From positions 372,001-436,000 of the forward strand of contig JAMFRP010000026.1 in assembly GCA_026224775.1 (NCBI GenBank): a DNA stretch of 64,000 nucleotides, given 5' to 3'. Every line of letters starts with the position of its first letter. The first letter of the stretch is position 1. Below, one piece after another: positions 33,672 to 44,863 of this stretch. Both the position numbers and the translations under genes were made by a program. Under the pieces are notes generated by a model. The model searched no databases and had not been told where the DNA came from. It saw only the letters and a list, made by a program, of their open reading frames with translations. The DNA is from Bacteroidota bacterium (GTDB taxonomy: Bacteria; Bacteroidota; Bacteroidia; Sphingobacteriales; Sphingobacteriaceae).

Positions 33672-33679
33672 TATCTTTG
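33672..33679 (+). promoter_or_regulatory. Proximal -7 box (TATCTTTG) of the exopolysaccharide locus
   Basis: TATCTTTG matches TAnnTTTG exactly, 76 bases before the Wza-like start codon. No clear -33 box. Confidence 0.5.
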
Positions 33680-33754
33680 GGCAAAGTATAAAAAGTAAAC
33701 AGGTTTATTAAACCTAATCTTACAATTACTATTTAATGTCAATCCACTTCTTGT

Positions 33755-34555
33755 ATGATTAAAAGCACACTAAAAAAAATATCGTTATTTACCTTTATTG
33801 CTTTCCTGCTCTCTGCCTGTAATACCGAGAAAAATTTGAAATACTTTACAAACCAACCAGGGCAACAGGATACCGTAGCAATTGCTAAAGCATACGTTCC
33901 CAGGATAGAACCAGGCGACATTTTATCTATATATGTAAACTCATTAAGTCCTGAGGCGAGTAGTTTTTTTAACCCATATACCGGTACAAGTAGCATGGCT
34001 GGCGGGAGCTCTCCGTCTTCTGGTGGTGGGGCTGCGTCAGGACAAACGACTCAGCCTGGTTACCTTGTCGACCCATCGGGTGAAATTGAGCTTCCGTTAG
34101 TGGGGAATATAAAGGTGATCAACTACACCACTACACAGGTAAGGGATACCCTTAAAAAATTATTAAGCATATATTTAAAGGAACCCACAATATTAGTTAG
34201 ATTCCTCAATTTCAAAATATCAATATTAGGAGAAGTAGCCCGCCCTGATGTATATAATATACCTAACGAAATGATTACTTTACCCGAAGCTATAAGCATG
34301 GCTGGTGATTTAACATTATATGCCAGAAGGGATAGTATAGAAATCATTAGGGATGTTAATGGCAAGAAAGTATTCGCTAATGTTGATTTTAGCAAAAGAG
34401 ACGTTTTTAGCTCGCCATACTATTATCTGCACTCCAACGATATAGTTTATGTTAAACCTGCCAGGACTAAAACACAACAAACTGATAGATCTTTACAATA
34501 TATCTCTATTGGTGCAGGCCTAATTTCGTTGCTTTTAGTAATATTTAGAAGATAA
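33755..34555 (+). CDS. wza: Wza-like polysaccharide export lipoprotein
   Basis: A 266-residue outer-membrane export protein. Lipoprotein signal MIKSTLKKISLFTFIAFLLSAC (lipid Cys22). The polysaccharide export domain begins with YVPRIEPGDILSIYV; the mid-part has YLVDPSGEIELPLVGNIKV, the domain core. A soluble-ligand-binding beta-grasp part follows (NFKISILGEVARPDVYNIP). The C-terminus is a single hydrophobic segment (YISIGAGLISLLLVIFRR), the usual end of Bacteroidota Wza proteins. A low-complexity Ser/Gly stretch (SSMAGGSSPSSGGGA) interrupts the N-terminal part. First gene of the locus, 16 bases before the Wzc-like gene. Confidence 0.93.
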   Translation: MIKSTLKKISLFTFIAFLLSACNTEKNLKYFTNQPGQQDTVAIAKAYVPRIEPGDILSIYVNSLSPEASSFFNPYTGTSSMAGGSSPSSGGGAASGQTTQPGYLVDPSGEIELPLVGNIKVINYTTTQVRDTLKKLLSIYLKEPTILVRFLNFKISILGEVARPDVYNIPNEMITLPEAISMAGDLTLYARRDSIEIIRDVNGKKVFANVDFSKRDVFSSPYYYLHSNDIVYVKPARTKTQQTDRSLQYISIGAGLISLLLVIFRR

Positions 34556-34571
34556 TTAGTTCAATTTAAAA

Positions 34572-36905
34572 ATGAGTCAAAATAACGAGTTGTTTGGACA
34601 GAACAAAGGTAATGAAGTAAATATTCAGGAATTTTTACATAAGTATATATCAAACTGGAAATGGTTTTTGATATGTGTTATTATATCTTTATCACTAGGT
34701 TATATCTATATAAGATCACAAATACCACAATATATTGTTGAAACTGATATTTTAATTAAGGACAATAAAAGTTCCGGTGATGAAAAGGATCTTTTACAAT
34801 CGCTTAATGTAAACTCATCCGGTAAGGTTATCGATAATGAAATTGAGATATTAAAATCAAATTCATTAATGGAGAAGGTGGTAAATGACTTAAACCTTCA
34901 AAATTCCTATTTTATTAAAAATCGTATTTCTCAAGTAGTTATATATAAAAAACTTGGCTATAATGTAGAGCTTTTAAAGGCAAATGGAAATACTTATGCT
35001 CAACCCTGGTCGATAAAAGTAATTAACAAAAACCAGGCAATATTTAACGGACAAACGCTAAATGTGAATAGGCCAGTGCAAACAGAGGCTGGCTTAATAA
35101 TGATAACAACCAACAATAGTGGTATTGATAATAGACTATTATTTGTAAATTTTAATACTACATCAAACGTTGCTCAAGGTTTGATTTCTAACCTATTAAT
35201 AATACCGGCAACCAAGGATGCTACCGTGTTATTGATCAAATTACAAGACGCTAATGTTGATCGTGGAAAAGATGTTTTAAATAAATTAGTTGACGAATAC
35301 AATCAAGCTGGGATTGATGATAAGAACGTTACAACAGCTAACCAGCTAGTGTTTTTAAAAGGCCGGATTGATTCGCTTGCAGTTGAATTAAGTTCAGTTG
35401 AAAAAAATGTTCAAGACTATAAGTCTGCTAACAAAATAACTGATATGACTGCTGAGTCGACTGCAGTTTTAACTGCAATGCAAACTAATGATGAGGCGCT
35501 CACTCAGTTAAATCTTCAAATGGGAAGTTTGAAGAATTTGGAAAACTATTTATCCAGCCCCAACACTGGGCAAGCTAAATTACCGGCTATGTTAGGCATA
35601 TCCGACCCTACTTTACTTGCATTGGTTCAACAATTAGGTGAAGCGCAATTAAGAAAAGAAAGTTTATTAAGAACGATTCCTGAAACTAACCCGGTTATAA
35701 GTTCAATAAACGATCAGATAAGTGCATTAAGGCAAACAATAACCCAAACGGAGCAAAATTTAAAAAGTAGTTTGTTAGGGAGTCTGAATCAGTTACAAAC
35801 TAAAAGCAACCAATTTGAATCAAATATTCGTGGCGTTCCTTCAAAAGAACGTGGGCTAATTGATGTAATGCGTGAGCAGGATATAAAAAACACCTTATTT
35901 ACCTATCTGCTTCAAAAACGCGAAGAAACTGCCTTGTCCTTAGCATCAACCACAGCTGATAGCCGAACTATTAATACAGCACGTGGCAATTATGTCCCGA
36001 TTAAACCCGTTAAATCTACCCTTTATCTAACATTCATATTATTAGGTTTGATTTTACCGTTTGGTGTTATTACAGGTAAAGAAGTTTTAAATGTAAAGGT
36101 GAGAAAACGTAGTGATATTGAAAAACATACTGATACCCCGATTATTGCAGATATATCACAATCTACAGATTATGATCCACTGATCGTAATATCAAGGCCA
36201 CGCTCAATGCTTGCCGAACAAATACGGGCTATGCGTTCAAACCTGCAATATATTATTCCGAGTAAAAATGATAAAGTATTATTATTTACTTCATCGATCA
36301 GTGGCGAAGGAAAATCTTTTGTATCATTAAACTTGGGTGCAAGTTTAGCAACAACAGGTAAAAAAGTTGTTATTCTTGAACTTGATTTACGTAAACCTAA
36401 ATTGAATATTGCTTTAGGTATTGATAACCAAATTGGTATATCAAATTATTTAATAGATCAATATAATTATGCCGATATTATAAAACCTATTCCGCATCAG
36501 GAAAATTATTCAATTATAACAAGCGGCCCCAACCCGCCTAACCCGGCCGAATTATTGCTAAATGGAAAACTTGATATATTAATTGAAAAATTAAAAAAGG
36601 ATTTTGATTATATATTACTTGACGCCCCACCAATTGGCCTGGTTACAGATGCGCAAATATTGGCGCAATGGGCCGATGCTACTTTGTATGTGGTGCGTTA
36701 TAACTATACACATAAAACCCAGATTCCGGTAATTAATGATCTAAGAGAAAAAGGATTATTCCGTAATCTGAACATAGTATTTAATGGTGTAGATTTCTCT
36801 GTCAACGGTAGTTATGGCTATGGCTATGGTTATGGTTATGGATATGGTTACTATTCGGACGATAAACCTCAGAAGAAATCTCTGTTAAATTTGTTAAAAA
36901 AATAA
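34572..36905 (+). CDS. wzc: Wzc-like chain-length determinant and bacterial tyrosine kinase
   Basis: A 777-residue inner-membrane protein. An N-terminal Wzz domain with a TM segment (WKWFLICVIISLSLGYIYI) is followed by a long periplasmic coiled-coil region and a second TM (LYLTFILLGLILPFGVI). The cytoplasmic BY-kinase has Walker A SISGEGKS (K581), Walker A' VVILELDLRKP and Walker B FDYILLDAPP. The tail is a tyrosine cluster, six Tyr-Gly units and a Tyr-Tyr, the autophosphorylation site type of Wzc. It pairs with Wza to control polysaccharide export and length. The tail is encoded by a hexamer repeat (see separate entry). Confidence 0.95.
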   Translation: MSQNNELFGQNKGNEVNIQEFLHKYISNWKWFLICVIISLSLGYIYIRSQIPQYIVETDILIKDNKSSGDEKDLLQSLNVNSSGKVIDNEIEILKSNSLMEKVVNDLNLQNSYFIKNRISQVVIYKKLGYNVELLKANGNTYAQPWSIKVINKNQAIFNGQTLNVNRPVQTEAGLIMITTNNSGIDNRLLFVNFNTTSNVAQGLISNLLIIPATKDATVLLIKLQDANVDRGKDVLNKLVDEYNQAGIDDKNVTTANQLVFLKGRIDSLAVELSSVEKNVQDYKSANKITDMTAESTAVLTAMQTNDEALTQLNLQMGSLKNLENYLSSPNTGQAKLPAMLGISDPTLLALVQQLGEAQLRKESLLRTIPETNPVISSINDQISALRQTITQTEQNLKSSLLGSLNQLQTKSNQFESNIRGVPSKERGLIDVMREQDIKNTLFTYLLQKREETALSLASTTADSRTINTARGNYVPIKPVKSTLYLTFILLGLILPFGVITGKEVLNVKVRKRSDIEKHTDTPIIADISQSTDYDPLIVISRPRSMLAEQIRAMRSNLQYIIPSKNDKVLLFTSSISGEGKSFVSLNLGASLATTGKKVVILELDLRKPKLNIALGIDNQIGISNYLIDQYNYADIIKPIPHQENYSIITSGPNPPNPAELLLNGKLDILIEKLKKDFDYILLDAPPIGLVTDAQILAQWADATLYVVRYNYTHKTQIPVINDLREKGLFRNLNIVFNGVDFSVNGSYGYGYGYGYGYGYYSDDKPQKKSLLNLLKK
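36813..36854 (+). repeat. In-frame TATGGN hexamer repeat coding the Wzc tyrosine tail
   Basis: Six TATGGN units (36813-36848) followed by TACTAT encode Tyr-Gly x6 and Tyr-Tyr at the end of the kinase. Hexamer slippage would change the number of tyrosines without a frameshift. Confidence 0.85.
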
Positions 36906-36984
36906 ATTAAAGTAGTTAAATATAATTATATAATAACTCTTGTTTTATACCAAGAGCAATAAATAAAAACAAATCATAGTACAA

Positions 36985-37881
36985 ATGGGTGATCCAACTT
37001 CAACTGATTCCTATAAAGATAGTTCTGCGAATGATGTTCATATTCAGAAGTGGGACCTGGAGATAAAGCCGCAAAGTAGTGTATTTGACCTGCACTTAAA
37101 GGATGTTTGGGCATATCGTGATTTGCTTTGGTTATTGGTAAGGCGCGACTTTGTGTCCTTTTATAAACAAACCATATTTGGCCCATTGTGGTTTTTTATA
37201 CAACCTATATTTACAACCCTAATATTTACTTTTATTTTTAGCAACCTGGCTAAAATTAGTACCAATTCGGCTCCGGCACCACTTTTCTATATGGCAGGCA
37301 CAGTTGCCTGGAATTATTTTGCAGATAGCCTTACCAAAACTTCAACAGTTTTTAAGGATAATGCACCAATTTTTGGTAAAGTATACTTTCCAAGGCTTAT
37401 AATGCCAATAAGTATTGTATTCTCAAACCTGGTTAAATTTGGTGTTCAGTTTATCTTGTTTATTATCATGATGGCTTATTACCTGTTTTTGGGTAACAAG
37501 GTTGAGCCTAATTTATATATTTTACTGTTCCCGGTAGTTATTACGTTAATGGCTATACTGGGTTTGGGTGTTGGGCTTATCATTACAGCTGCTACAACCA
37601 AATACCGTGATTTGGCCTTTGTTGTAACATTTGGCATCCAGTTACTTATGTATGCTACACCTGTAATTTATCCTCTATCGGCAGCGCCGGTGAAATATCG
37701 TACAATCATTGCGCTTAACCCCATGAGTGGTTTAATCGAAACATTCAGGTATGGCTTCTTAGGCACTGGGCAATTTTATCCAGGGGCTTTTATTTACAGT
37801 GTTGTAGCCAGCATACTCATTTTTTTAATAGGATTGATAGTATTTAATAAAGTAGAAAAAAACTTTGTCGATACAGTTTAA
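36985..37881 (+). CDS. wzm: ABC-2 type polysaccharide exporter permease (Wzm-like)
   Basis: A 298-residue inner-membrane protein with an N-terminal cytoplasmic region (DLHLKDVWAYRDLLWLLVRRDF, typical of Wzm/TagG) and six hydrophobic segments. The TM ends GNKVEPNLYILLFPVVITLM and YATPVIYPLSAAPV are characteristic. It transports undecaprenyl-linked polysaccharide across the inner membrane with the Wzt-like ATPase that follows after 24 bases. Confidence 0.93.
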   Translation: MGDPTSTDSYKDSSANDVHIQKWDLEIKPQSSVFDLHLKDVWAYRDLLWLLVRRDFVSFYKQTIFGPLWFFIQPIFTTLIFTFIFSNLAKISTNSAPAPLFYMAGTVAWNYFADSLTKTSTVFKDNAPIFGKVYFPRLIMPISIVFSNLVKFGVQFILFIIMMAYYLFLGNKVEPNLYILLFPVVITLMAILGLGVGLIITAATTKYRDLAFVVTFGIQLLMYATPVIYPLSAAPVKYRTIIALNPMSGLIETFRYGFLGTGQFYPGAFIYSVVASILIFLIGLIVFNKVEKNFVDTV

Positions 37882-37905
37882 CAAGCACTATATTATATTT
37901 ATTTC

Positions 37906-39162
<1,257 letters not shown>

Positions 39163-39220
39163 TAAGATCAGTTATAAAAATATTTGCTGAATATTACATG
39201 ATTTTAGTATTAAAATAAGG

Positions 39221-39841
39221 ATGATGATTGGAAATCTAATTAAGTCTTTTTTAAAAAAATCACGAATAAACTTTTTTCTAAACGAATTGAAAAAAGAAGA
39301 TCATATTGCATCGTGTAGATCAGTAACTACAAGCGACAATGATGTTATTTTTAATTCAGATGCGATTATCAATAACTTGCAAAATAATCCTCAATCAATA
39401 AAAATTAGTGCGAAATCAATTATTGAGGGGGAAATTCAAGTGTATTCCTTTGATGGTAAAGTATCAATCGGAGAAAATTGTTATTTAGGGCCTAATTCCA
39501 AAATACGATCAGCAGAGTCTATTATTATTGGCAACAATGTTTTAATAGCACATAATGTAAATATAATAGATACTAATGCACACGAAATTGATGTTTTGGA
39601 AAGGGTAGAAGGTTATAATAATTTTTTAAAGACAGGTTCATTTAACCAAAAAGGAACTGTTCAAACCTCTCCGATAATAATTGAAGACAAGGTTTGGATA
39701 AATTTTAATGCAATTATATTAAAAGGAGTTACTATAGGCGAAGGTGCTATTGTAGCTGCAGGTGCTGTAGTAACTAAAAATGTGCCACCTTATGCAATTG
39801 TAGCTGGTAACCCCGCTACGGTGATTAAAATGTTAAAATAA
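39221..39841 (+). CDS. Left-handed beta-helix acyltransferase 1
   Basis: A 206-residue hexapeptide-repeat O-acetyltransferase-like protein: [30 protein letters not shown], then the late [21 protein letters not shown] and [20 protein letters not shown]. The catalytic His loop is in DTNAHEID. It probably acetylates a sugar, using acetyl-CoA, at the cytoplasmic face. The stop overlaps the start of the next acyltransferase gene by one base. AT-rich compared with flanking genes. Confidence 0.85.
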   Translation: MMIGNLIKSFLKKSRINFFLNELKKEDHIASCRSVTTSDNDVIFNSDAIINNLQNNPQSIKISAKSIIEGEIQVYSFDGKVSIGENCYLGPNSKIRSAESIIIGNNVLIAHNVNIIDTNAHEIDVLERVEGYNNFLKTGSFNQKGTVQTSPIIIEDKVWINFNAIILKGVTIGEGAIVAAGAVVTKNVPPYAIVAGNPATVIKMLK

Positions 39842-40473
39842 TGGCAGCATTATCATTGGTGAAAAAGGTTTTAAGGAAACTGCTTGTAATAGTTGAAAAA
39901 AAGCAAAACGATACAACTGCTTTACAAGCTGCTGATGTAGATAATACCACTATACTTATAAAAGGACTTAAAATTGATTTTAGGGTTGGAAAAGAAGATA
40001 GAAAATACGTAACTATTGGAAAAAGAGGTCTTATTGATGCAAATTTTATATTTGAATCTCCTTTCGGTTATGTTTCAATAGGTAACAATGTGCATATAGG
40101 CGGTGCTACATTTATTTGCCGGAATAAAATTGAAGTTCATGATGATGTAACTATGGCTTGGGGAATAACAATTTATGATCATAACTCGCACAGCGTTAAT
40201 TGGGAGGAGAGAAAGAATGATAATGATAATTGCTATGCCGACTATGTGGAATTTCAAGGCAATAACATTGTAAATAAAGATTGGAGCGCGGTGGTATCGA
40301 GGCCGATAGTTATACAATCAAAAGTTTGGATAGGATTTAACGTTACTGTTTTAAAAGGAGTTACTATTGGCGAGGGTGCAGTGATTGGTGCTTGTAGTAT
40401 AGTAACAAAAGATGTGGCACCATGGACAGTGGTTGGTGGTAACCCGGCAGTATTAATAAAAAAATTAAAATGA
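39841..40473 (+). CDS. Left-handed beta-helix acyltransferase 2
   Basis: A 210-residue hexapeptide-repeat protein. VSIGNNVHIGGATFICRN, ITIYDHNSHSVNWEER (active-site His loop), [31 protein letters not shown] and GGNPAVLI show the WbbJ/maltose-acetyltransferase type. It overlaps the preceding homologue's stop and the next gene by 4 bases, so the three are translationally coupled. The sugar target is unknown. Confidence 0.85.
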   Translation: MAALSLVKKVLRKLLVIVEKKQNDTTALQAADVDNTTILIKGLKIDFRVGKEDRKYVTIGKRGLIDANFIFESPFGYVSIGNNVHIGGATFICRNKIEVHDDVTMAWGITIYDHNSHSVNWEERKNDNDNCYADYVEFQGNNIVNKDWSAVVSRPIVIQSKVWIGFNVTVLKGVTIGEGAVIGACSIVTKDVAPWTVVGGNPAVLIKKLK

Positions 40474-41366
40474 AAATCCTGGTAATAGGTTCAAAAGGTT
40501 TTATCGGTTCGTATTGCACTACAATTTTAGGTGCCCATAACCAAATATATGGCTGCGATGTGGTTAATGATTATGTAGCTCATAACTATTACCAGGTAGA
40601 TGCTACAAATGCCGATTATAAAGAGGTTTTTAAAGAACAACAATTTGATGTATGCATCAATTGCTCGGGTGCTGCCAGTGTGCCCGATTCTTTCAAACAT
40701 CCTTTACGGGATTTTTCGCTAAATACGGTTAACGTAATAAAAATACTTGATGCCATAAAGGAATTACAGCCCAACTGCAAGTTAATTAACCTATCGAGTG
40801 CGGCAGTTTATGGTAACCCGATAACATTACCGGTAGCAGAGGATGCTCCCTTGTTACCGCTCTCACCCTATGGCAGGCACAAAAAATATGCAGAAGAAAT
40901 TATAGAAGAATACGCTAGTTTTTTTAATGTAAAAGCATGTTCAATAAGGTTGTTCTCTGTTTACGGCCCGGGTTTATGTAAACAGTTGTTTTGGGACTTG
41001 CATACTAAAATTATGCAATCGCCGCATATTAAATTGTGGGGTACGGGAAATGAAACACGGGATTTTATATATGTAGATGATGTAGTTAATGCCATTAACT
41101 GCGTTATTGAAAACGCCGAATTTAAAGGCGAATGCATCAACGTATCCGACGGTATCGAGACGAGTATAAAAAGTGTTGTTGAACTTTTTCAACAAAAGCA
41201 TTTTAAGCCGTTTGATTTTTCCTTTGATGGCCAGCAGTCGCCAGGTTATCCGGTAAACTGGCGCGCAGATATAAGTAAATTACAAGCCACCGGCTTTAAA
41301 TCGCGAATAGGTTTAAAGCAAGGCTTACAAAAATATATAGCATGGTTAAAAGTAGAAAAAAAGTAG
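40470..41366 (+). CDS. NAD-dependent epimerase/dehydratase (extended SDR)
   Basis: A 298-residue extended SDR. GSKGFIGSY near residue 7 is the NAD glycine motif; SSAAVYG and YGRHKKYAEE supply the Ser and Tyr-x-x-x-Lys pair. Family enzymes interconvert nucleotide sugars (UDP- or dTDP-hexoses). The YGRHK motif is intact, so activity is likely. It overlaps the next glycosyltransferase by 25 bases. Confidence 0.88.
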   Translation: MKILVIGSKGFIGSYCTTILGAHNQIYGCDVVNDYVAHNYYQVDATNADYKEVFKEQQFDVCINCSGAASVPDSFKHPLRDFSLNTVNVIKILDAIKELQPNCKLINLSSAAVYGNPITLPVAEDAPLLPLSPYGRHKKYAEEIIEEYASFFNVKACSIRLFSVYGPGLCKQLFWDLHTKIMQSPHIKLWGTGNETRDFIYVDDVVNAINCVIENAEFKGECINVSDGIETSIKSVVELFQQKHFKPFDFSFDGQQSPGYPVNWRADISKLQATGFKSRIGLKQGLQKYIAWLKVEKK

Positions 41367-42484
41367 GCATACTATTTAGTTACTCTGAAGGGTGGATAGG
41401 TGGTTCTTACTACTTTATAAACCTTGTACATGCGCTAAATAAACTTAGCGACGATCAAAAGCCGCATGTTATAATAGTTTCTGAAAGCGAGGCCGCTTTA
41501 GATATTATAAAGCAAACAGGTTATCCTTATTTAAGCTATCTCAACTCTAAATTTAAATATAATATTGTTGAGCGTATTATAAATAAGCTAGGTAAGACAC
41601 TTTTAAAGAAACAGTTTATCAAAAAAACATTTCCAAACGATGCGATGGATGTATTGTTTGGTTATTTCGAACAACTATTTCAATTTGAAAAGATCCGCAA
41701 GATTTTTTGGATACCTGATTTGCAGGATAAACATTACCCTGAATACTTAGGCCACGATATTGCAGCCAGTCGCAAAATACAACATGAAAAGTTAGCCTAT
41801 TCTACTTCAGAAGTATTATTTAGCAGTAATGATGCTAAACAGGATTTCGAGAATTTTTATCCTGGGTTGTTTTGCAAAACCTATGTTGTACAGTTCGCGG
41901 TAACATTACCCCCATATAATAACATACCTTTTAATGATGTTGCCTTAAAATTTAATATTACACGGCCGTACTATTTTTCGCCTAACCAATTCTGGTCTCA
42001 TAAAAACCATCTGGTAGTAATTAAGGCCATTGAATTATTGAAGCAAAAAGGAATTAACGTAACCGTAATATTTACCGGTAACGAGCAAACCGGCGGGGGC
42101 ATTTATGCTAAGCAGCTAAAAGATTATGTAATAAAAGCAAACTTGCAAAACAATTGCTTGTTTCTTGGTTTTATTGATCGTAACGAGCAGTTGGTGTTAA
42201 TGCAGAATGCTAAAGCTGTAATTCAACCCTCACTATTTGAAGGCTGGAGCACAGTTGTTGAAGATGCAAAGTGTATGGGCAAATATTTAATTGTATCTGA
42301 TTTAAAAGTCCATCACGAGCAACTGAATAAAAATGTCAGCTTTTTTTCATCAGCCAACTATACAGAATTAGCATTGGTATTAGAAGGCTTTATAAACACA
42401 GAGATTGAAGTAGAGCGTGAAAATTATGAAAACAACCTGGTTACATTTGCCAATAATTTTTTGGCAGCAGTAAATCATATTTAA
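41342..42484 (+). CDS. Glycosyltransferase family 4
   Basis: A 380-residue GT-B glycosyltransferase. The C-terminal half carries SPNQFWSHKNHLVVIKAI, the nucleotide-sugar-binding EGWSTVVEDA (E-x7-E pattern) and YLIVSDLKVHHEQL. Nothing identifies donor or acceptor. It starts inside the preceding epimerase gene (25-base overlap) and is followed after 23 bases by the CDP-paratose-epimerase-like gene. Confidence 0.88.
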   Translation: MVKSRKKVGILFSYSEGWIGGSYYFINLVHALNKLSDDQKPHVIIVSESEAALDIIKQTGYPYLSYLNSKFKYNIVERIINKLGKTLLKKQFIKKTFPNDAMDVLFGYFEQLFQFEKIRKIFWIPDLQDKHYPEYLGHDIAASRKIQHEKLAYSTSEVLFSSNDAKQDFENFYPGLFCKTYVVQFAVTLPPYNNIPFNDVALKFNITRPYYFSPNQFWSHKNHLVVIKAIELLKQKGINVTVIFTGNEQTGGGIYAKQLKDYVIKANLQNNCLFLGFIDRNEQLVLMQNAKAVIQPSLFEGWSTVVEDAKCMGKYLIVSDLKVHHEQLNKNVSFFSSANYTELALVLEGFINTEIEVERENYENNLVTFANNFLAAVNHI

Positions 42485-42507
42485 CTACCTATAAATATAA
42501 ATAATTA

Positions 42508-43557
42508 ATGAAAAAGCTTTTAGTTACAGGTTCTTCCGGTTTAGTTGGTTCCGAAGTATGTGTTTACTTTGCACAAAAGGGTTACGAAATACACGGAGTT
42601 GATAATAATCAAAGAGCAGTTTTTTTTGGCCCGCAGGGGGATACCCGCTGGAATCAAAAACGATTATCAGAAACCATAGAAAATTTCACACATCACGAAA
42701 TTGACATCAGGGACCGTGACGGTGTTTTAAATATGCTTAAAACAGTTAAACCCGATGTAATTGTACACACAGCAGCTCAACCCAGTCATGATAGGGCGGC
42801 CGCAATTCCGTTTGATGATTTTGATACCAATGCGGTTGGTACCCTGAATATGCTTGAGGCCACAAGGCAATTTGCCCCGGAAGCTTCGTTTATACACATG
42901 AGTACCAATAAGGTTTATGGTGATGCTCCCAACAAAATAAAATTAAAAGAATTAGAAACACGCTGGGATTATGATGACGACTTTTATGCCAATGGTATAG
43001 CCGAAACATTCACCATTGATCAATCTAAACATTCATTATTCGGCGCTTCAAAAGTAGCAAGTGATGTAATGGTTCAGGAATACGGGCGTTACTTTAATAT
43101 GGCTACTTGTTGCCTGCGTGGTGGGTGCCTTACCGGGCCAAACCATACCGGGGTTGAATTACATGGGTTTTTAAGTTATTTGGTGAAATGCAACCTTGAA
43201 GGAAAAAAATATTCAGTATTTGGCTATAAAGGTAAACAAGTAAGAGATAATATTCACTCGTATGATATTGCCCGCTTTATGGAAGAATTTATTAATGCCC
43301 CCCGCATTGGTGAAGTATATAACCTTGGCGGAGGTAAAAACAACACTTGCTCTATATTTGAGGCATTTGCCATCACCGAAAAGTTCTCAGGTAAGAAACA
43401 GGTATACGAATATGTAGACAAAAATCGCGAAGGCGATCATATTTGTTATTACAGTGATTTGCGTAAGATGAAAGCACATTATCCTGGTTGGGATATTACT
43501 ATAAGCCTGGAAGAAACTATACGACAGATTGTAGAGGCCTGGAAAAAAAGAATATAA
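42508..43557 (+). CDS. CDP-paratose 2-epimerase-like SDR
   Basis: A 349-residue extended SDR of the CDP-tyvelose/paratose 2-epimerase-like group. N-terminal [12 protein letters not shown] is the NAD motif; [15 protein letters not shown] and [17 protein letters not shown] are characteristic group segments. The catalytic Tyr-x-x-x-Lys reads F178-G-A-S-K182, so Phe replaces the usual Tyr; the codon is TTC. This may be a subfamily feature or a loss of classical chemistry. The stop overlaps the acyltransferase start (TAATG). Confidence 0.85.
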   Translation: MKKLLVTGSSGLVGSEVCVYFAQKGYEIHGVDNNQRAVFFGPQGDTRWNQKRLSETIENFTHHEIDIRDRDGVLNMLKTVKPDVIVHTAAQPSHDRAAAIPFDDFDTNAVGTLNMLEATRQFAPEASFIHMSTNKVYGDAPNKIKLKELETRWDYDDDFYANGIAETFTIDQSKHSLFGASKVASDVMVQEYGRYFNMATCCLRGGCLTGPNHTGVELHGFLSYLVKCNLEGKKYSVFGYKGKQVRDNIHSYDIARFMEEFINAPRIGEVYNLGGGKNNTCSIFEAFAITEKFSGKKQVYEYVDKNREGDHICYYSDLRKMKAHYPGWDITISLEETIRQIVEAWKKRI

Positions 43558-44816
43558 TGATTTTAAAGCCTGCTAAAAAAAGCATCGATATACATATAGA
43601 GGCATTGCGCGGTTTTTGTGCGCTAATGGTATTGGTATACCATTCAATAATATATAGCGATGTGCTTGATTCGGGCTTTAATTTCAGGAAAACGATAGTC
43701 CCTTTCGCTCCGGATGGTCATCTAATGGTGTTGATTTTTTTTATGTTATCAGGTTACGTAATTGGTTTAAACCACATAAATAAAAAATTCATCTTATCCG
43801 ATTATTTAAAAAGAAGGATTGTTCGATTATACCCTGTATACATTATTGCTATAATTATTACAGCCGTAATGTTTACGGATGAATGGCAAAATATAGTAGG
43901 TGCTTTAGGTTTCGTTCAAAATTTGTTTACTAATGTTCCGATACACAATCAGGCGCTATGGTCATTAAATTATGAGGTGATTTATTACATTTTGGTAATA
44001 CCTATTTTGTTCTACAGCATTAAACCGAAAATATTTCTTACATGTACCATCTTACTTTTAGGAGTATCGATATTTAAATTTCCGTTCCCATTAATAGTCG
44101 AAGGCTATTTGGTTGGGCTTATATTTTGGTTTACCGGGTTTATAATTAGCAATGTAAAGCTCAGCCAATCTCATACAGAAATTGTCAGTTCTGATAAATT
44201 GGTATCGGTGTTTTTTTTATTACTCAGTTGCGCATTTTTAAATCCATTTGGTAGAATTATTTCTCAAATCCACTTTCTACATGGGCCACTTTTGCATTCT
44301 TTAGATGGGATAGTAAATATTAATGATGTTTCATTTTTACCAGTTTGTTTGTACGCGATCATAATAGCATCTTCTACAAATATTAAATGGAATAAATTTT
44401 TAGCTGGGTTTATATATTTGACTACGTGGCTATATCTAATATTTTTAATTAAAAATGGCAGTTTCTTTAAAACGAACATATTTTATGTCCCTGCATTCTT
44501 TTTAATCGTTAGCACAGTTTTACTGTTTAGTCCTATACAAATATTTAAATCAACCTCACTATTCATAAAAGCAGGGAGTATTTCTTATGCCATATATGTT
44601 ATTCATACCCCAATATTAGAATTTATAGGGCAATCGGGCTATCTTACCGGTGATTTTTTATTTTTTCTTGTTCGATGTGCGCTACTATTCATTGTAGTAA
44701 TCGCGATTTCTCACTTCTTAGAAAAGATAATTCAACCAAAAATTAAAAAACTTTTTTTTAAAAGAGCTACACCTATTGTTAGTGGCGAGTTATCACAAAA
44801 AAGTGTTTCAAATTAA
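43557..44816 (+). CDS. Membrane acyltransferase, AT3/OafA family
   Basis: A 419-residue integral membrane O-acyltransferase. I start at 43557 ([20 protein letters not shown]), which overlaps the preceding stop; a longer frame lacks support. The family signature IEALRGFCALMVLVYHS with its conserved Arg and His is near residue 15. The domain has about ten hydrophobic segments, and MFTDEWQNIVGALGFVQN follows the second group. It would move acetyl or another acyl group onto the polymer or lipid-linked unit. Confidence 0.88.
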   Translation: MILKPAKKSIDIHIEALRGFCALMVLVYHSIIYSDVLDSGFNFRKTIVPFAPDGHLMVLIFFMLSGYVIGLNHINKKFILSDYLKRRIVRLYPVYIIAIIITAVMFTDEWQNIVGALGFVQNLFTNVPIHNQALWSLNYEVIYYILVIPILFYSIKPKIFLTCTILLLGVSIFKFPFPLIVEGYLVGLIFWFTGFIISNVKLSQSHTEIVSSDKLVSVFFLLLSCAFLNPFGRIISQIHFLHGPLLHSLDGIVNINDVSFLPVCLYAIIIASSTNIKWNKFLAGFIYLTTWLYLIFLIKNGSFFKTNIFYVPAFFLIVSTVLLFSPIQIFKSTSLFIKAGSISYAIYVIHTPILEFIGQSGYLTGDFLFFLVRCALLFIVVIAISHFLEKIIQPKIKKLFFKRATPIVSGELSQKSVSN

Positions 44817-44863
44817 GATTTAATTTAAAATAGTAACATTATAATAATTGATCGAGAGCAGAT

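Larger units (their letters stand above)
33383..33754. other. Regulatory gap before the exopolysaccharide locus
   Basis: This 372-base AT-rich gap separates the divergent GH16 gene and the polysaccharide locus. It holds two exact -7 boxes pointing into the locus (33588-33595 and 33672-33679). I see no open frame of note and no RNA gene. Confidence 0.6.

Noticed and set aside
43488..43556. Longer N-terminus for the AT3 acyltransferase
   Set aside because: It overlaps 70 bases of the epimerase gene and lacks family similarity. The ATG at 43557 couples to the preceding stop and gives the usual N-terminus.
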